DNA of 64,000 nt. Origin: Oscillospiraceae bacterium Marseille-Q3528 (lineage in GTDB: Bacteria; Bacillota; Clostridia; Lachnospirales; Lachnospiraceae). Position 1 is the stretch's first letter. Each line of letters starts with the position of its first letter. Positions 25,315 through 34,092 of this stretch are shown in pieces. The notes beneath the pieces are model-generated. The model saw only the letters and a program-made list of their open reading frames with translations. It searched no databases and had not been told where the DNA came from. The stretch is from contig JAGTTR010000018.1 in assembly GCA_018223385.1 (NCBI GenBank), positions 31,605 through 95,604 of the forward strand, given 5' to 3'. Position numbers and translations under genes: made by a program.

Positions 25315-25824
25315 TCATATCCCAAAAGCCTTGTCGTACTCAATAACTCCATTTAATTTGTTTTGACTTCCGTTAAGATTAAGTGCCATAAAACTTTCAT
25401 CGTCAACTTCAAATGGCGCTTTTATTCCACACTCACTTGCCGGAATATATCCTGCCTTTGGATAGTATTTGGAATGTCCCAAAACAACTGAATATTCATA
25501 TCCCAATTTATGTGCTATACTGTGTCCTTCTTTCATCAAAGATAATCCGATTCCCCTGTTCTGATAATCGGGTAATACAGAAAGAGGGGCAAGCGCAAGA
25601 ACCTCAACCCCTTGATCAACTGCTTTTGTAAAAAGAATATGTCCTACAATTTTTTCGTCCTCGACAGCAACAAGAGAAAGTTCCGGAATAAACGATTTGT
25701 TTTTTCTTAACGCAGCAACTAAGTTCTGTTCATTTCCATCTGTATATTCAGCATTTTCAAATGCTTCTTTTACAACATGATATACCGTATCATAATCTTC
25801 TGGTCTTTCTTGTCTTATAATCAA
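25315..25824 (-). CDS. GNAT-family N-acetyltransferase (YhbS-like)
   Basis: 169 residues. Motif A is LSVLPDYQNRGIGLSLMKEG, the acetyl-CoA-binding segment, and the protein has the full GNAT length. GHSKYYPKAGYIPAS and the region after it are typical of YhbS-like enzymes. The likely start is TTG at 25824 with TAGGT upstream. The substrate is unknown. Confidence 0.85.
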   Translation of the reverse strand: MIIRQERPEDYDTVYHVVKEAFENAEYTDGNEQNLVAALRKNKSFIPELSLVAVEDEKIVGHILFTKAVDQGVEVLALAPLSVLPDYQNRGIGLSLMKEGHSIAHKLGYEYSVVLGHSKYYPKAGYIPASECGIKAPFEVDDESFMALNLNGSQNKLNGVIEYDKAFGI

Positions 25825-26073
25825 AATAGATACCTACATAGTTTTAAGCTTTTTACAATTACAGGAAATGGCTATCCAGAGGTCTCTTTTCCATGTCACA
25901 AACTCAGATATTTTATGAGAAGTTAGCTTAATTATACCAGTTATCTAAAGATTTTGCTCATTATAATTCAATAAAATCAAGGAATTTTAATGTCTGGTGG
26001 AATTTACCACTGCACTGGAATTTAAAATTTCAAGTCAGCCAAAATAGTTCATTCACAAACCATTTAGCTATGT
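25825..26073. other. Intergenic stretch without recognisable features
   Basis: AT-rich DNA between the GNAT gene and the ICE debris. No ORF with a ribosome binding site, no RNA gene and no repeat was found. Confidence 0.5.
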
Positions 26074-26098
26074 AAAAGGGACGGCTTTTCAGCCGCCC
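26074..26098 (-). terminator. Terminator of the DUF4366 fragment
   Basis: On the minus strand GGGCGGCT-GAAA-AGCCGTCCC is followed by TTTTAC, about 20 bp past the stop codon at 26120. Confidence 0.8.
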
Positions 26099-26119
26099 CA
26101 CCGGTCAACGCTGTCTTAA

Positions 26120-26480
26120 TCAGACAGGTTCATCATCCGATTCCGCTTCGTAATCCTCGTTGACATCCACTTCTTCGTCCTCGTCACCGTCATCCTCCGG
26201 CAGCTGGAGCGCGTCTTCATCCTCATCGTGATAATCCGCATCCGGGTCCGGCTGATTTTTCTTGGATGCAGGCTTTACGCCCTTCATCTTGATATAGAGG
26301 TAACCTCCGACACTGGCTGCACCGATCATAAACAGAAGCAGCATAATCATCGGAAGCGGGGAAGCTTTCTTTTCCTCGCTCTCTGTTTTCTGCTCTTCCG
26401 GTGCAGGTTCCGTCTCCTGCGGTTTTTCGGTTTCCGCCGGTTCCGTTACTTCCGGCTCCTTCTCCTGATACTTGGCGGCT
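26120..26480 (-). pseudogene. DUF4366-like ICE membrane protein, C-terminal fragment
   Basis: The frame reads AAKYQEKEPEVTEPAETEKP, a Glu/Pro-rich spacer, a membrane helix (MIMLLLFMIGAASVGGYLYI) and a very acidic tail (DPDADYHDEDEDALQLPEDD and on). This is the C-terminal architecture of the DUF4366 proteins of Tn1549/CTn-type elements, presumably a cell-surface part of the transfer machinery. The upstream part has been replaced by the BRO antirepressor gene, which enters in a different frame near 26470-26480. A shorter protein could start at the Met at 26350. Confidence 0.7.
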
Positions 26481-27015
26481 TGGGCTGTGCCGCATCCAGC
26501 TGTTTGCGGATACCTTCAAGCTGCTTCCTCTCGGCTACAAGCTCCTGCGCCAGTGTATAGATGACCTCCGGATGCTGAATCACCTGATCCAAAATGGAAT
26601 CGCTCATATACACACCATACTTGCGGATGGAAGGGAGAACTTCATCAAACACCCAGTGTTCAAATCGTTCTGCCGATGGCAGCTTGCTGTGAACGATCAG
26701 CCGGTAAACATCGCCTTCCGTGATAAAGGCGATTTCAACAACCTGCTCTCCAGCATCCCCATACTGATTCGCCTTCTGAACGACCCCCTCGCGTTTCGTT
26801 AGGGGGCCTCTGCAATGGCGTTTCACTGCTGCGTAGGGATTCACATACCCCAACGCTTTCGCCACGTCGCTTGCACAGAAAAAGGTCTTGCCCGCCTCCT
26901 GCAACACGCGGATCGAACCAAACTCCTGGTTCTCAAACACCTCCATCATCTGCCTTGACTGTCCGCCATGACTGCCCACATCGGTGTCATGGGTCTTCTG
27001 ATTGAAATCCGTCAT
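26446..27015 (-). CDS. BRO-N domain antirepressor-like protein
   Basis: 189 residues. A BRO-N domain spans about 25-130 (MMEVFENQEFGSIRVLQEAG, FCASDVAKALGYVNPYAAVK, EAFI-like FITEGDVYRLIVHSKLPSAE, FEHWVFDEVLPSIRKYGVYM). These domains occur in phage and ICE antirepressors that bind DNA or the repressor. The usual second domain is replaced: after LDAAQPK the frame ends in PPSIRRRSRK because the gene is joined out of frame to the DUF4366 fragment. GGAGGT precedes the ATG. An intrinsic terminator lies upstream. Confidence 0.8.
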   Translation of the reverse strand: MTDFNQKTHDTDVGSHGGQSRQMMEVFENQEFGSIRVLQEAGKTFFCASDVAKALGYVNPYAAVKRHCRGPLTKREGVVQKANQYGDAGEQVVEIAFITEGDVYRLIVHSKLPSAERFEHWVFDEVLPSIRKYGVYMSDSILDQVIQHPEVIYTLAQELVAERKQLEGIRKQLDAAQPKPPSIRRRSRK

Positions 27016-27058
27016 ACCTGTTACCTCCTACTCAAATTTGTCTCGCCGGATTTCGGGC

Positions 27059-27114
27059 GAAAAAAATAGAGCCTCGACCCATTCTCGTTTTCAAAGAATG
27101 AGCCAAGGCTCTAT
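27059..27114 (-). terminator. Terminator-like hairpin upstream of the BRO gene
   Basis: On the minus strand ATAGAGCCT...AGGCTCTAT with an inner CATTCT/AGAATG stem is followed by seven T. It lies between the BRO gene and rpsI in the direction of transcription, so it either stops read-through into the island or attenuates BRO expression. Confidence 0.75.
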
Positions 27115-27392
27115 GTAACAGGATACCTGATATTAAATTTTTGCAGAATTCGTCAGAACTCGCCAAACGAACCTGACACTGTTTTTCATTCCGTTTCAGC
27201 CGGATTTTTGCCGAAAATCTGTCAAGGATATGGGGCTAATTTCCCCTCCAAAATGGCCTTCTGTAAACCCATTTTCCCACCCATTAGGCTCAAAAATAGG
27301 CCGTAAACCCATGGTAAACCCATCAAAATGGGTTAATTTGAAGTCAAATTTCCTCAAATTTCACCATCGGAATCAGGCGATTTCAGGCATAG
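27115..27392. other. Non-coding stretch with GTAAACCCAT repeats
   Basis: The DNA between the BRO terminator and the rpsI terminator has no convincing gene. It contains three copies of GTAAACCCAT (27263-27272, 27303-27312, 27314-27323) and an inverted near-copy at 27329. These may be sites for an ICE- or phage-encoded DNA-binding protein. Confidence 0.45.
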
Positions 27393-27428
27393 AAAAAGCC
27401 CAGAAAATGGCGTATTTCCGGGCTTTTT
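27393..27428 (-). terminator. rpsI terminator
   Basis: On the minus strand AAAAAGCCC-like arms (AAAAAAGCCCGG...CTGGGCTTTTT) form a strong stem, about 20 bp past the rpsI stop codon. Confidence 0.85.
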
Positions 27429-27448
27429 TAGCATTTTTAAGCTGTAGA

Positions 27449-27841
27449 TTATCGCTTGCTGAACTGCGGAGCGCGACGAGCTGCTTTGAGACCGTATTTC
27501 TTTCTCTCTTTCATACGAGGATCTCTGGTCAGGAAACCAGCCTTCTTAAGAATCGGACGGTAATCCGGATCTGCCTGCAGAAGTGCTCTGGAAATGCCGT
27601 GTCTTACAGCACCGGCCTGGCCTGTGTATCCGCCGCCGTGAACATTTACGATCACGTCGAACTTATCAGCGGTCTCTGTAGCCACGAGGGGCTGACGAAC
27701 GATAACCTTCAGGGTCTCCAGTCCGAAATACTCATCAATAGTTCTTTTATTTACAGTGATAACACCGGTACCAGGTACCAGATATACTCTTGCGATAGAT
27801 TTCTTTCTTCTTCCAGTTCCGTAAAAACTTGCTTTAGCCAA
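27449..27841 (-). CDS. rpsI: 30S ribosomal protein S9
   Basis: 130 residues. The signature [20 protein letters not shown] and the C-terminal [17 protein letters not shown], whose last Arg contacts P-site tRNA, are intact. Translation starts at a TTG codon (27839-27841) with GGGAGGT 8 nt upstream; no ATG fits. It lies 20 bp after rplM, the universal pairing. Confidence 0.97.
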   Translation of the reverse strand: MAKASFYGTGRRKKSIARVYLVPGTGVITVNKRTIDEYFGLETLKVIVRQPLVATETADKFDVIVNVHGGGYTGQAGAVRHGISRALLQADPDYRPILKKAGFLTRDPRMKERKKYGLKAARRAPQFSKR

Positions 27842-27861
27842 TGTGATTTACCTCCCTCTGA

Positions 27862-28290
27862 TTAAAATGTCAGGACTTCCGGCTTCTGTGCCTCATGTCC
27901 GTGCTCTGCGCCTGCATATACAAACAGCTTCTTGTACATGGTTCTTCCTAAAGGTCCCTTCGGCAGCATGCCCTTAACAGCAAGCTCGATCACCTTCTCA
28001 GGCTTCTTGTCCATCATTTCTCTTAAGGTTGCCTCTTTCATTCCTCCAACATAATCGGAATGACGATAGTAAATCTTCTGGTCTAATTTCTTACCGGTCA
28101 CTTTCACCTTGTCAGCGTTTACGATGATCACATAATCACCTGTGTCAATGTGAGGAGTGTAGATCGGCTTATTCTTTCCTCTTAATACCTTTGCTACTTC
28201 TGATGCTAAACGACCTAATGTATATCCTGTAGCGTCAACTACATACCATTTTCTTTCAATTGTTGCTGGACTAGCCATGTAACTTTTCAT
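27862..28290 (-). CDS. rplM: 50S ribosomal protein L13
   Basis: 142 residues with the L13 signature region ([20 protein letters not shown]) and the N-terminal [16 protein letters not shown]. Full length. AAGGAGG precedes the ATG. It is cotranscribed with rpsI from the promoter at 28386-28414. Confidence 0.97.
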   Translation of the reverse strand: MKSYMASPATIERKWYVVDATGYTLGRLASEVAKVLRGKNKPIYTPHIDTGDYVIIVNADKVKVTGKKLDQKIYYRHSDYVGGMKEATLREMMDKKPEKVIELAVKGMLPKGPLGRTMYKKLFVYAGAEHGHEAQKPEVLTF

Positions 28291-28385
28291 CGGTTGACCT
28301 CCTTAAAATATCTGCTTTCTATTAAGTAAAATACCTGATCCGGGGCTTTGGTTCAGGATATTTCCATACATAACCATGCTAAAAT

Positions 28386-28414
28386 AGTTTACTACACACC
28401 GCCTGGTGTGTCAA
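28386..28414 (-). promoter_or_regulatory. rplM-rpsI promoter
   Basis: On the minus strand TTGACA (28409-28414) and TAAACT (28386-28391) are 17 bp apart. The 95-nt leader that follows contains a pairing segment (ATCCTGAACC against GGATCAGGTAT), which fits an L13-type autoregulatory leader, although I could not confirm the Rfam motif. Confidence 0.65.
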
Positions 28415-28477
28415 CTACTTTTGTGTTTTTTCAATGTTTTTGTGTTTTTTGTTTTTTCAATGCTTTTTGGACTTTTT

Positions 28478-29248
28478 TCAATGGACAGCTTCTTTTCGCG
28501 GATCGTTCTCATATTCCATCTTTACCAGCGTCAATCCTCTGGCCGGTGCTGTCGGGCCTGCTGCCGCCCGGCTGGCAGCTTCCAGAATGTCTATCATATG
28601 CTCCGGCGGGTATTTGCCTTCACCGATCTCCATGAGCGTTCCGGCAATGATCCGCACCATATTATAGAGAAAGCCGTCCCCCACAATGCGCAGGGTGATG
28701 ATGCTTGTCCGGGGATCTCTTGAAATATCAACAGACCGCACGGTACGCACCGTGGTCAGCGCCTGGCTTTTCACACTGCAGAAGCTGGCAAAATCATGGG
28801 TGCCGATGAGGTAGGCCGCCCCCCGCCGCATAAGCTCCACGTCGATATTCCAGTAATTAAAATGCGTGTACAGCCGGTAATTCGGCACCGGATGGATGGT
28901 GTTTAAAATCTTGTATTCGTAGGTCTTCCGACAGTGCTGCCTGCGTGGATGGAACTCCAGTGGAACTTCCCGGGAATCCACAATTTTCACATCTTCCGGC
29001 AGACGCTGGTTCATGGCAAAGCTGACCTTCTCCGCCGGCATCCGGGCGTTGGTATCAAAAACCGCCACATTTCCAAGGGCATGCACCCCGGAATCGGTGC
29101 GGCTGGCGCCGATGACCACAATATTTTCCTGCAAAAGCGATGACAGATGCTTGTTCAGCACTTCCTCGATGGTCACACCGTTGGGCTGCACCTGCCATCC
29201 GGCATAAGCAGTGCCGTCATAGGCCACCGTCAGCATTACCCTTTTCAT
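28478..29248 (-). CDS. truA: tRNA pseudouridine(38-40) synthase TruA
   Basis: 256 residues. The catalytic Asp is D52 in GASRTDSGVHA. RKTYEYKI, FASFCSVKSQ and GDGFLYNMVR are further family motifs. It modifies U38-U40 in the anticodon arm of tRNAs. It follows ecfT by 14 bp, the normal Firmicutes arrangement. Confidence 0.96.
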   Translation of the reverse strand: MKRVMLTVAYDGTAYAGWQVQPNGVTIEEVLNKHLSSLLQENIVVIGASRTDSGVHALGNVAVFDTNARMPAEKVSFAMNQRLPEDVKIVDSREVPLEFHPRRQHCRKTYEYKILNTIHPVPNYRLYTHFNYWNIDVELMRRGAAYLIGTHDFASFCSVKSQALTTVRTVRSVDISRDPRTSIITLRIVGDGFLYNMVRIIAGTLMEIGEGKYPPEHMIDILEAASRAAAGPTAPARGLTLVKMEYENDPRKEAVH

Positions 29249-29262
29249 AACATCCGCCTTTC

Positions 29263-30066
29263 CTAACGCACGACGATACCGATGGCCGTCACTGCTGCAA
29301 GATAAGCCACCAGAATCCCATACGCCATATAATCTCTTTTTTCATAAAGCAACGGTTTCATTTTCGTCCGGCCTTCCCCGCCGCGATAACATCTGGCCTC
29401 CATGGCCATGGCCAGGTCGTTGGCCCGGCGAAAAGCAGACAGAAACAGCGGCACCAAAAGTGGCACCATGTTTTTTGCTTTCTGGATCAGATTGCCGTTT
29501 TCAAAATCCGCACCTCTGGCCATCTGAGCCTTCATGATCTTGTCTGTTTCTTCCAGCAAAATCGGGATAAACCGAAGGGCAATGGACATCATCATGGAAA
29601 TCTCATGCACCGGCACATGAAGCACCTTCAACGGCCCCAGAACCCGCTCCAGGCCATCTGTCAGGTCATTGGGCGTGGTCGTCAGCGTCATGATGGAAGA
29701 ACCTATGATCAGGTAAATCAGGCGCACCGCCATGAAACCTGCCTGAGAAAGGCCTTCCCGTGTGATTTTCAAAATGCCGAAATCCCAGATAACTTCTCCG
29801 GGAATGATGAACAGATTAAACACCACGGTGATCAGCAGCAGCACGATGATGGCTTTCAGACCCCGCATCATATAACGGAAAGGCACCTTGGAGACACGGA
29901 TGATCCCGGCCAGAAACAGGGTGGCTGCCGCATAGCCCAGCCAGCTTTTGAACAAAAACAGAGACACGATAAACGCTATGGTTCCGATAAGCTTTGTCCG
30001 GGGATCCAGCCGGTGGATCACCGAATCGGTCGGATAATATTGTCCCAAAGTAATATCTCTTATCAT
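29263..30066 (-). CDS. ecfT: ECF transporter T component (housekeeping)
   Basis: 267 residues, with LGQYYPTDSVIHRLDPRTKL at the start and the coupling motifs MARGADF and MEARCYRGGEGRT. It is the membrane scaffold shared by many S components for vitamins and metals. The ATG overlaps the ecfA2 stop codon (ATGA). Confidence 0.95.
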   Translation of the reverse strand: MIRDITLGQYYPTDSVIHRLDPRTKLIGTIAFIVSLFLFKSWLGYAAATLFLAGIIRVSKVPFRYMMRGLKAIIVLLLITVVFNLFIIPGEVIWDFGILKITREGLSQAGFMAVRLIYLIIGSSIMTLTTTPNDLTDGLERVLGPLKVLHVPVHEISMMMSIALRFIPILLEETDKIMKAQMARGADFENGNLIQKAKNMVPLLVPLFLSAFRRANDLAMAMEARCYRGGEGRTKMKPLLYEKRDYMAYGILVAYLAAVTAIGIVVR

Positions 30067-30923
30067 ACTCGTCCTCCTGCCGCAAGTGCACGCAGGATCT
30101 CATCCCTTGCCTCTTCCACTGTCGTGGCATCTGTGCGCACATCCAGGCCTTTTTCTTTCAGCCGGTTCATCACGTAGGTCACCTGCGGTGCCGCCAGACC
30201 GATCTCTTCCAGTTCCCGGTAATGGGAAAACACTTCCTTCGGGGTGCCGTCGTACATGACCTCCCCCCGGTTCATCACGATGATCCGCTCCACATAACGG
30301 GCCACATCCTCCATGCTGTGAGAAACGAGTACACAAGTGATATGGCGTTTTTCATGCAGGTCACTGATCAGTCCCAGAATCTCATCCCGGCCCCGGGGAT
30401 CCAGTCCTGCTGTGGGTTCGTCCAGGATGAGCACCTCCGGCTCCATGGCAAGCACACCGGCAATAGCCACCCGACGCTTCTGCCCGCCGGACAGATCAAA
30501 GGGCGACTGGTGGAACATTTCCTCCGAAATGCCGGTCAGACGCAGGGCGTTTGCCGCCCGCGCCTTTGCCTCTTCCTCCGAAAACCCCTGGTTTTTCGGG
30601 CCAAAACACACGTCACTGATGACATCCACTTCAAAAAGCTGGTGCTCCGGGTACTGAAATACCAGCCCCACCTTTGCCCGCAGTTTCCGCATGTCATAAT
30701 CTTTATCATAAATATTTTCCCCGTTAAAACGGATCACGCCGCCGGACGCCTTCAAAAGACCGTTCAAATGCTGGATCAGCGTGGATTTTCCCGAACCGGT
30801 ATGGCCGATGAGGCCGATAAACTGCCCCTCCGGGATTTCCAGATTGATATCCTTTAACGCCTGCCGCTGGTAGGCGGTATTTTCCGAATAAATATAATTC
30901 AAATGCTCGATCACGATTGACAT
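30063..30923 (-). CDS. ecfA2: ECF transporter ATPase A2
   Basis: 286 residues with GHTGSGKST (Walker A), [10 protein letters not shown] (signature) and [12 protein letters not shown] (Walker B). The C-terminal domain typical of EcfA2 is present. It overlaps ecfA1 by 13 bp and ecfT by 4 bp. Confidence 0.95.
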   Translation of the reverse strand: MSIVIEHLNYIYSENTAYQRQALKDINLEIPEGQFIGLIGHTGSGKSTLIQHLNGLLKASGGVIRFNGENIYDKDYDMRKLRAKVGLVFQYPEHQLFEVDVISDVCFGPKNQGFSEEEAKARAANALRLTGISEEMFHQSPFDLSGGQKRRVAIAGVLAMEPEVLILDEPTAGLDPRGRDEILGLISDLHEKRHITCVLVSHSMEDVARYVERIIVMNRGEVMYDGTPKEVFSHYRELEEIGLAAPQVTYVMNRLKEKGLDVRTDATTVEEARDEILRALAAGGRV

Positions 30924-31759
30924 AATTCATCCACCAGTTCATCTATTGTCAGGATTCCATCCGAAAGCGGAACGCCTTTTTCTTTCAGCTCATGGGCCAG
31001 CAGCGTTACCTGCGGCACGTCCAGGCTGTATTTCTTCAGTTCATCCACCCGGGAGAAAATCTCTCTGGGCGTTCCCTGCATGACGATTTTTCCATCGTCC
31101 ATGACGATGACCTTATCCGCCCACACCACTTCTTCCATATAATGGGTGATAAGGATGACCGTCACCTCTTCTACCTCGTTCAGCGCCCGCACCGTCCGGA
31201 TGACCTCCTTGCGTCCGTTGGGATCCAGCATGGCTGTCGGTTCATCCAGCACGATACATTTCGGGTGCATGGCCACCACACCGGCAATGGCTACCCTCTG
31301 CTTCTGTCCGCCGGACAGACGGTTGGGCGAATGATGCCGGTATTCCAGCATTCCCACAGCCTGCAGGCTTTCCTGCACCCGATCCCAGATTTCCAGCGAT
31401 GGCACACCCAAGTTCTCAGGACCAAAGCCCACATCCTCTTCCACCACACTTCCAATGATCTGATTATCCGGATTCTGGAAAACCATTCCGGCCGTCTGTC
31501 GGATATTCCAGATGTCTTTTTCCTCTTTGGTATCCATGCCGCCTACCCACATCGTTCCCTCCGTGGGAGTCAGAATGGCATTGATATGCTTGGCCAGCGT
31601 GGATTTTCCGGAACCGTTATGACCAAGGATTGCAATAAATTCGCCCCGTTGCACATCCAGATCGACGCCGTCCACTGCCCGGCGGATCTCCTCGACCCTT
31701 CCTTCTTCATCTCTTCTGATATATTCATGCACCAGCTTTGCTGCCTCAATGATTCCCAT
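30911..31759 (-). CDS. ecfA1: ECF transporter ATPase A1
   Basis: 282 residues with [19 protein letters not shown] and [12 protein letters not shown]. It is first in the operon ecfA1-ecfA2-ecfT-truA; GAAGGAG precedes the ATG. Together with EcfA2 and EcfT it energises uptake through interchangeable S components. Confidence 0.95.
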   Translation of the reverse strand: MGIIEAAKLVHEYIRRDEEGRVEEIRRAVDGVDLDVQRGEFIAILGHNGSGKSTLAKHINAILTPTEGTMWVGGMDTKEEKDIWNIRQTAGMVFQNPDNQIIGSVVEEDVGFGPENLGVPSLEIWDRVQESLQAVGMLEYRHHSPNRLSGGQKQRVAIAGVVAMHPKCIVLDEPTAMLDPNGRKEVIRTVRALNEVEEVTVILITHYMEEVVWADKVIVMDDGKIVMQGTPREIFSRVDELKKYSLDVPQVTLLAHELKEKGVPLSDGILTIDELVDELCQS

Positions 31760-31934
31760 GCAAATGCTCCTTCGTAAAAGCCGTCTAAATTACTCCCATT
31801 GTATCCAACTTGCCTCATTTTTGCAAGCGGTAATCCCATCTGCCGTAAAACATGCGTACTGTTCAGTTCTCATCCAGACATCAAAAACCGCCGCAGCGGG
31901 ATTACACGCCTGCCGCTTCTATATGGCAGTTCTG

Positions 31935-32573
31935 TCAGATTTCAGTCACATCAACCTTAATAAAATCACCAAACTGCTGTTGTAATCGCCGGGCCACTGC
32001 CAGAGATGCGCTGTTTCTCTGATCCACCCGGATCCATACCCGGTCCAGATACAGGGAATCCCGGGCGTAGAGAAGAATCTGCCGGCAGGCAAACGAAGCT
32101 AGCCCTTTGCCACGGTATGGAGTAGAAATTACGTAGCCTAACGTTATCCTGGCATCTATCGGCTCTTTCACCGCGATCCCGTCCTCAACCGCCGTCTCTG
32201 TTTCCGATGCCTGCCTGTCTGTTTTCCCGGTCGTCTCCTCCGATTTCTGTCTGCCTGTTTCTACTGTCGGCGCTTCCGGTTCCCACCTGTCACTGCCTCT
32301 GGAATCGTTCCTGCCGGATTCTTCTGTTTGTGCTGTCCTGCCTCCGTCGCTTTCCGTTCCGTCCTCCACGCCCAATCCGACATGCCCGATGATCCTCCCG
32401 GTTCGCGCATCCTCCAGCACGTACATGCCGAAATCATAAAACCGATACATATTTTTTACATAGCTTTCAAAATATGCTTCCGGTTCCTCCGCCGGAAAAA
32501 AGGAGGGCATATAGGCAAGCATCCCCGGCTCTTCATACAGCGCCCGCACGGCCTCATAGTCATCCACGGTCAT
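31935..32573 (-). CDS. GNAT-family acetyltransferase with a long hydrophilic insert
   Basis: 212 residues. The N-terminal strands (VDDYEAVRALYEEP, DFGMYVLEDARTGRIIGHVG) and motif A (LGYVISTPYRGKGLASFACR) are those of a GNAT fold. Between them lies an insert of about 65 residues rich in Glu, Thr, Arg and Ser (about 75-140) that interrupts the domain at a loop. The conserved N-terminus LTIREM lies just upstream of the ATG, so a CTG start at about 32588 is also possible. The gene follows the HAD gene almost directly. Confidence 0.75.
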   Translation of the reverse strand: MTVDDYEAVRALYEEPGMLAYMPSFFPAEEPEAYFESYVKNMYRFYDFGMYVLEDARTGRIIGHVGLGVEDGTESDGGRTAQTEESGRNDSRGSDRWEPEAPTVETGRQKSEETTGKTDRQASETETAVEDGIAVKEPIDARITLGYVISTPYRGKGLASFACRQILLYARDSLYLDRVWIRVDQRNSASLAVARRLQQQFGDFIKVDVTEI

Positions 32574-32588
32574 TTCCCGGATGGTCAG

Positions 32589-33302
32589 TCATATGTCTGT
32601 TTCCGGCACCTCCGTCTGCGCGATCGTCACCGGCAGATCATGTACCCGATGATGCAGCCGTTTTACAAAAGCATAATCCACTTCCTCAAAGCCCTCGGTC
32701 ACCAGATCCGCCAGACTTAAGTCCTGATTGCCGGAATCCGGGTTATAAAATCCCAGACACGCCGCACCGGCCGCCTTGGCCGCACGCACGCCGTTGCAGG
32801 AATCCTCCACGATGACGCATTCCTCCGGCTGCACACCCAGCTCCTCCATGGCTTTCAAAAACACATCCGGTGCCGGCTTCGGGTGCGCCACATCTGCACC
32901 GCTGACGATTTTGTCAAAATAATCATATAATCCAATGGCCTTCGTCGTCTTCACGATCAGATCATAATAGGAAGAAGATGCCACCGCCAGCTTCACGCCG
33001 TGGGCCCGCAGATCCAGGATCATCTGCCGGATGCCGGGGATTTCCCCGTAGCCATCTTTCTCGATGATGGCCGCCTCGTGCTCCTTGATCCGTGCCCAGT
33101 TCTCCGGCTTGCGGATGTCAATGCCGTACTTTTCCATCAGCATTCCCCGCAGATGCTCCGTGGTCGAACCGATGGACGGCGCATAGTAGTCATAATTCAG
33201 TTCGATTCCCTGCTCCCGGAAAAATGCCTGATACATCCGAAAATGAATCGGCTCCGTGTTCACCAGTACCCCGTCCATGTCAAAAATCACGCTTTTAAAC
33301 AT
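32589..33302 (-). CDS. HAD-superfamily phosphatase/phosphoglucomutase-like (subfamily IA)
   Basis: 237 residues. Motif I is FDMDGVLVNTEPIH (nucleophile Asp and acid/base Asp), motif II AVASSSYYDL, then a Lys in the HPKPAPDVFLKA stretch and motif IV VIVEDSCNGVRAA. This is the beta-phosphoglucomutase-like/PgmB group; a phosphatase or phosphosugar mutase role is possible. The start MFKSVIFDMDG after AAAGGTGGA is preferred to a start 25 codons upstream. Confidence 0.88.
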   Translation of the reverse strand: MFKSVIFDMDGVLVNTEPIHFRMYQAFFREQGIELNYDYYAPSIGSTTEHLRGMLMEKYGIDIRKPENWARIKEHEAAIIEKDGYGEIPGIRQMILDLRAHGVKLAVASSSYYDLIVKTTKAIGLYDYFDKIVSGADVAHPKPAPDVFLKAMEELGVQPEECVIVEDSCNGVRAAKAAGAACLGFYNPDSGNQDLSLADLVTEGFEEVDYAFVKRLHHRVHDLPVTIAQTEVPETDI

Positions 33303-33436
33303 TCTATTTCCACCTTTTCTTCGGTTATGGTCGTTTTGTTCCTTCCTCACTATAGACTGTGGAGGAGGATTTTTCAAGCATGAAATGAGCGCCAGATGAT
33401 GAGCAAAATTTTCTTTCGATTTTGGACAGAATAGGG

Positions 33437-33479
33437 TATAATAGGAAAAGAAAATTCAACGAAAGAAAGGATGTCATTT
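33437..33479 (+). promoter_or_regulatory. -10 element and ribosome binding site of the cyclophilin gene
   Basis: A perfect TATAAT at 33437-33442 is followed 25 nt later by GAAAGAAAGG. The AAAGG to ATG distance (9 nt) supports the start at 33480 rather than the ATG at 33471. Confidence 0.6.
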
Positions 33480-34001
33480 ATGGCAAAGAACCCCATCGTT
33501 ACCATTGAAATGGAAAACGGCGATATCATGAAAGCAGAGCTGTACCCGGCAGTTGCCCCGAATACAGTGAACAATTTTATCTCTCTTGTAAAAAAAGGCT
33601 TCTATGACGGACTGATCTTCCACCGCGTCATCAAAGGCTTTATGATCCAGGGCGGATGCCCGGACGGCACCGGCATGGGCGGCCCGGGATACTGCATCAA
33701 GGGTGAGTTTTCCCACAACGGTTTCCAGAATGATCTGGCGCACACACCGGGCGTGCTGTCCATGGCAAGAACCATGATGCCCGACACCGCAGGCTCCCAG
33801 TTTTTCCTGATGCACAAGACTTCCCCGCATCTGGACGGCGAGTACGCTGCTTTCGGAAAAGTCATCGAGGGACTGGAAATTGTGGACAAGATCGCCAACG
33901 TACGCACAGACTACTCTGACCGCCCGCTGGAAAAACAGCAGATCAAATCCATGACAGTGGAAACCTTCGGCGTGGATTACCCGGAACCGGAGAAGTGCTA
34001 A
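33480..34001 (+). CDS. Peptidyl-prolyl cis-trans isomerase, cyclophilin type
   Basis: 173 residues. Core motifs are FHRVIKGFMIQGG, GPGYCIKGEF, GVLSMAR and GSQFFLMHK, with the catalytic Arg in FHRV. No signal peptide, so it is cytosolic and helps protein folding. It is the only plus-strand gene between 27 and 43 kb and ends in a terminator of its own. Confidence 0.93.
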   Translation: MAKNPIVTIEMENGDIMKAELYPAVAPNTVNNFISLVKKGFYDGLIFHRVIKGFMIQGGCPDGTGMGGPGYCIKGEFSHNGFQNDLAHTPGVLSMARTMMPDTAGSQFFLMHKTSPHLDGEYAAFGKVIEGLEIVDKIANVRTDYSDRPLEKQQIKSMTVETFGVDYPEPEKC

Positions 34002-34007
34002 ATGAGA

Positions 34008-34052
34008 AAAGGATAGCTGATGGGAAACAACATCCCCCGGCTATCCTTTTTC
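34008..34052. terminator. Terminator between the cyclophilin and LCP genes
   Basis: AAAAGGATAGC and GCTATCCTTTTT form the stem, with an inner GATGGGA...CATCCCC pairing. It can serve both convergent genes. Confidence 0.85.
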
Positions 34053-34092
34053 ATTCCATGTCTTTTATTGTCAGTTACAAATCTTTCCCAAT

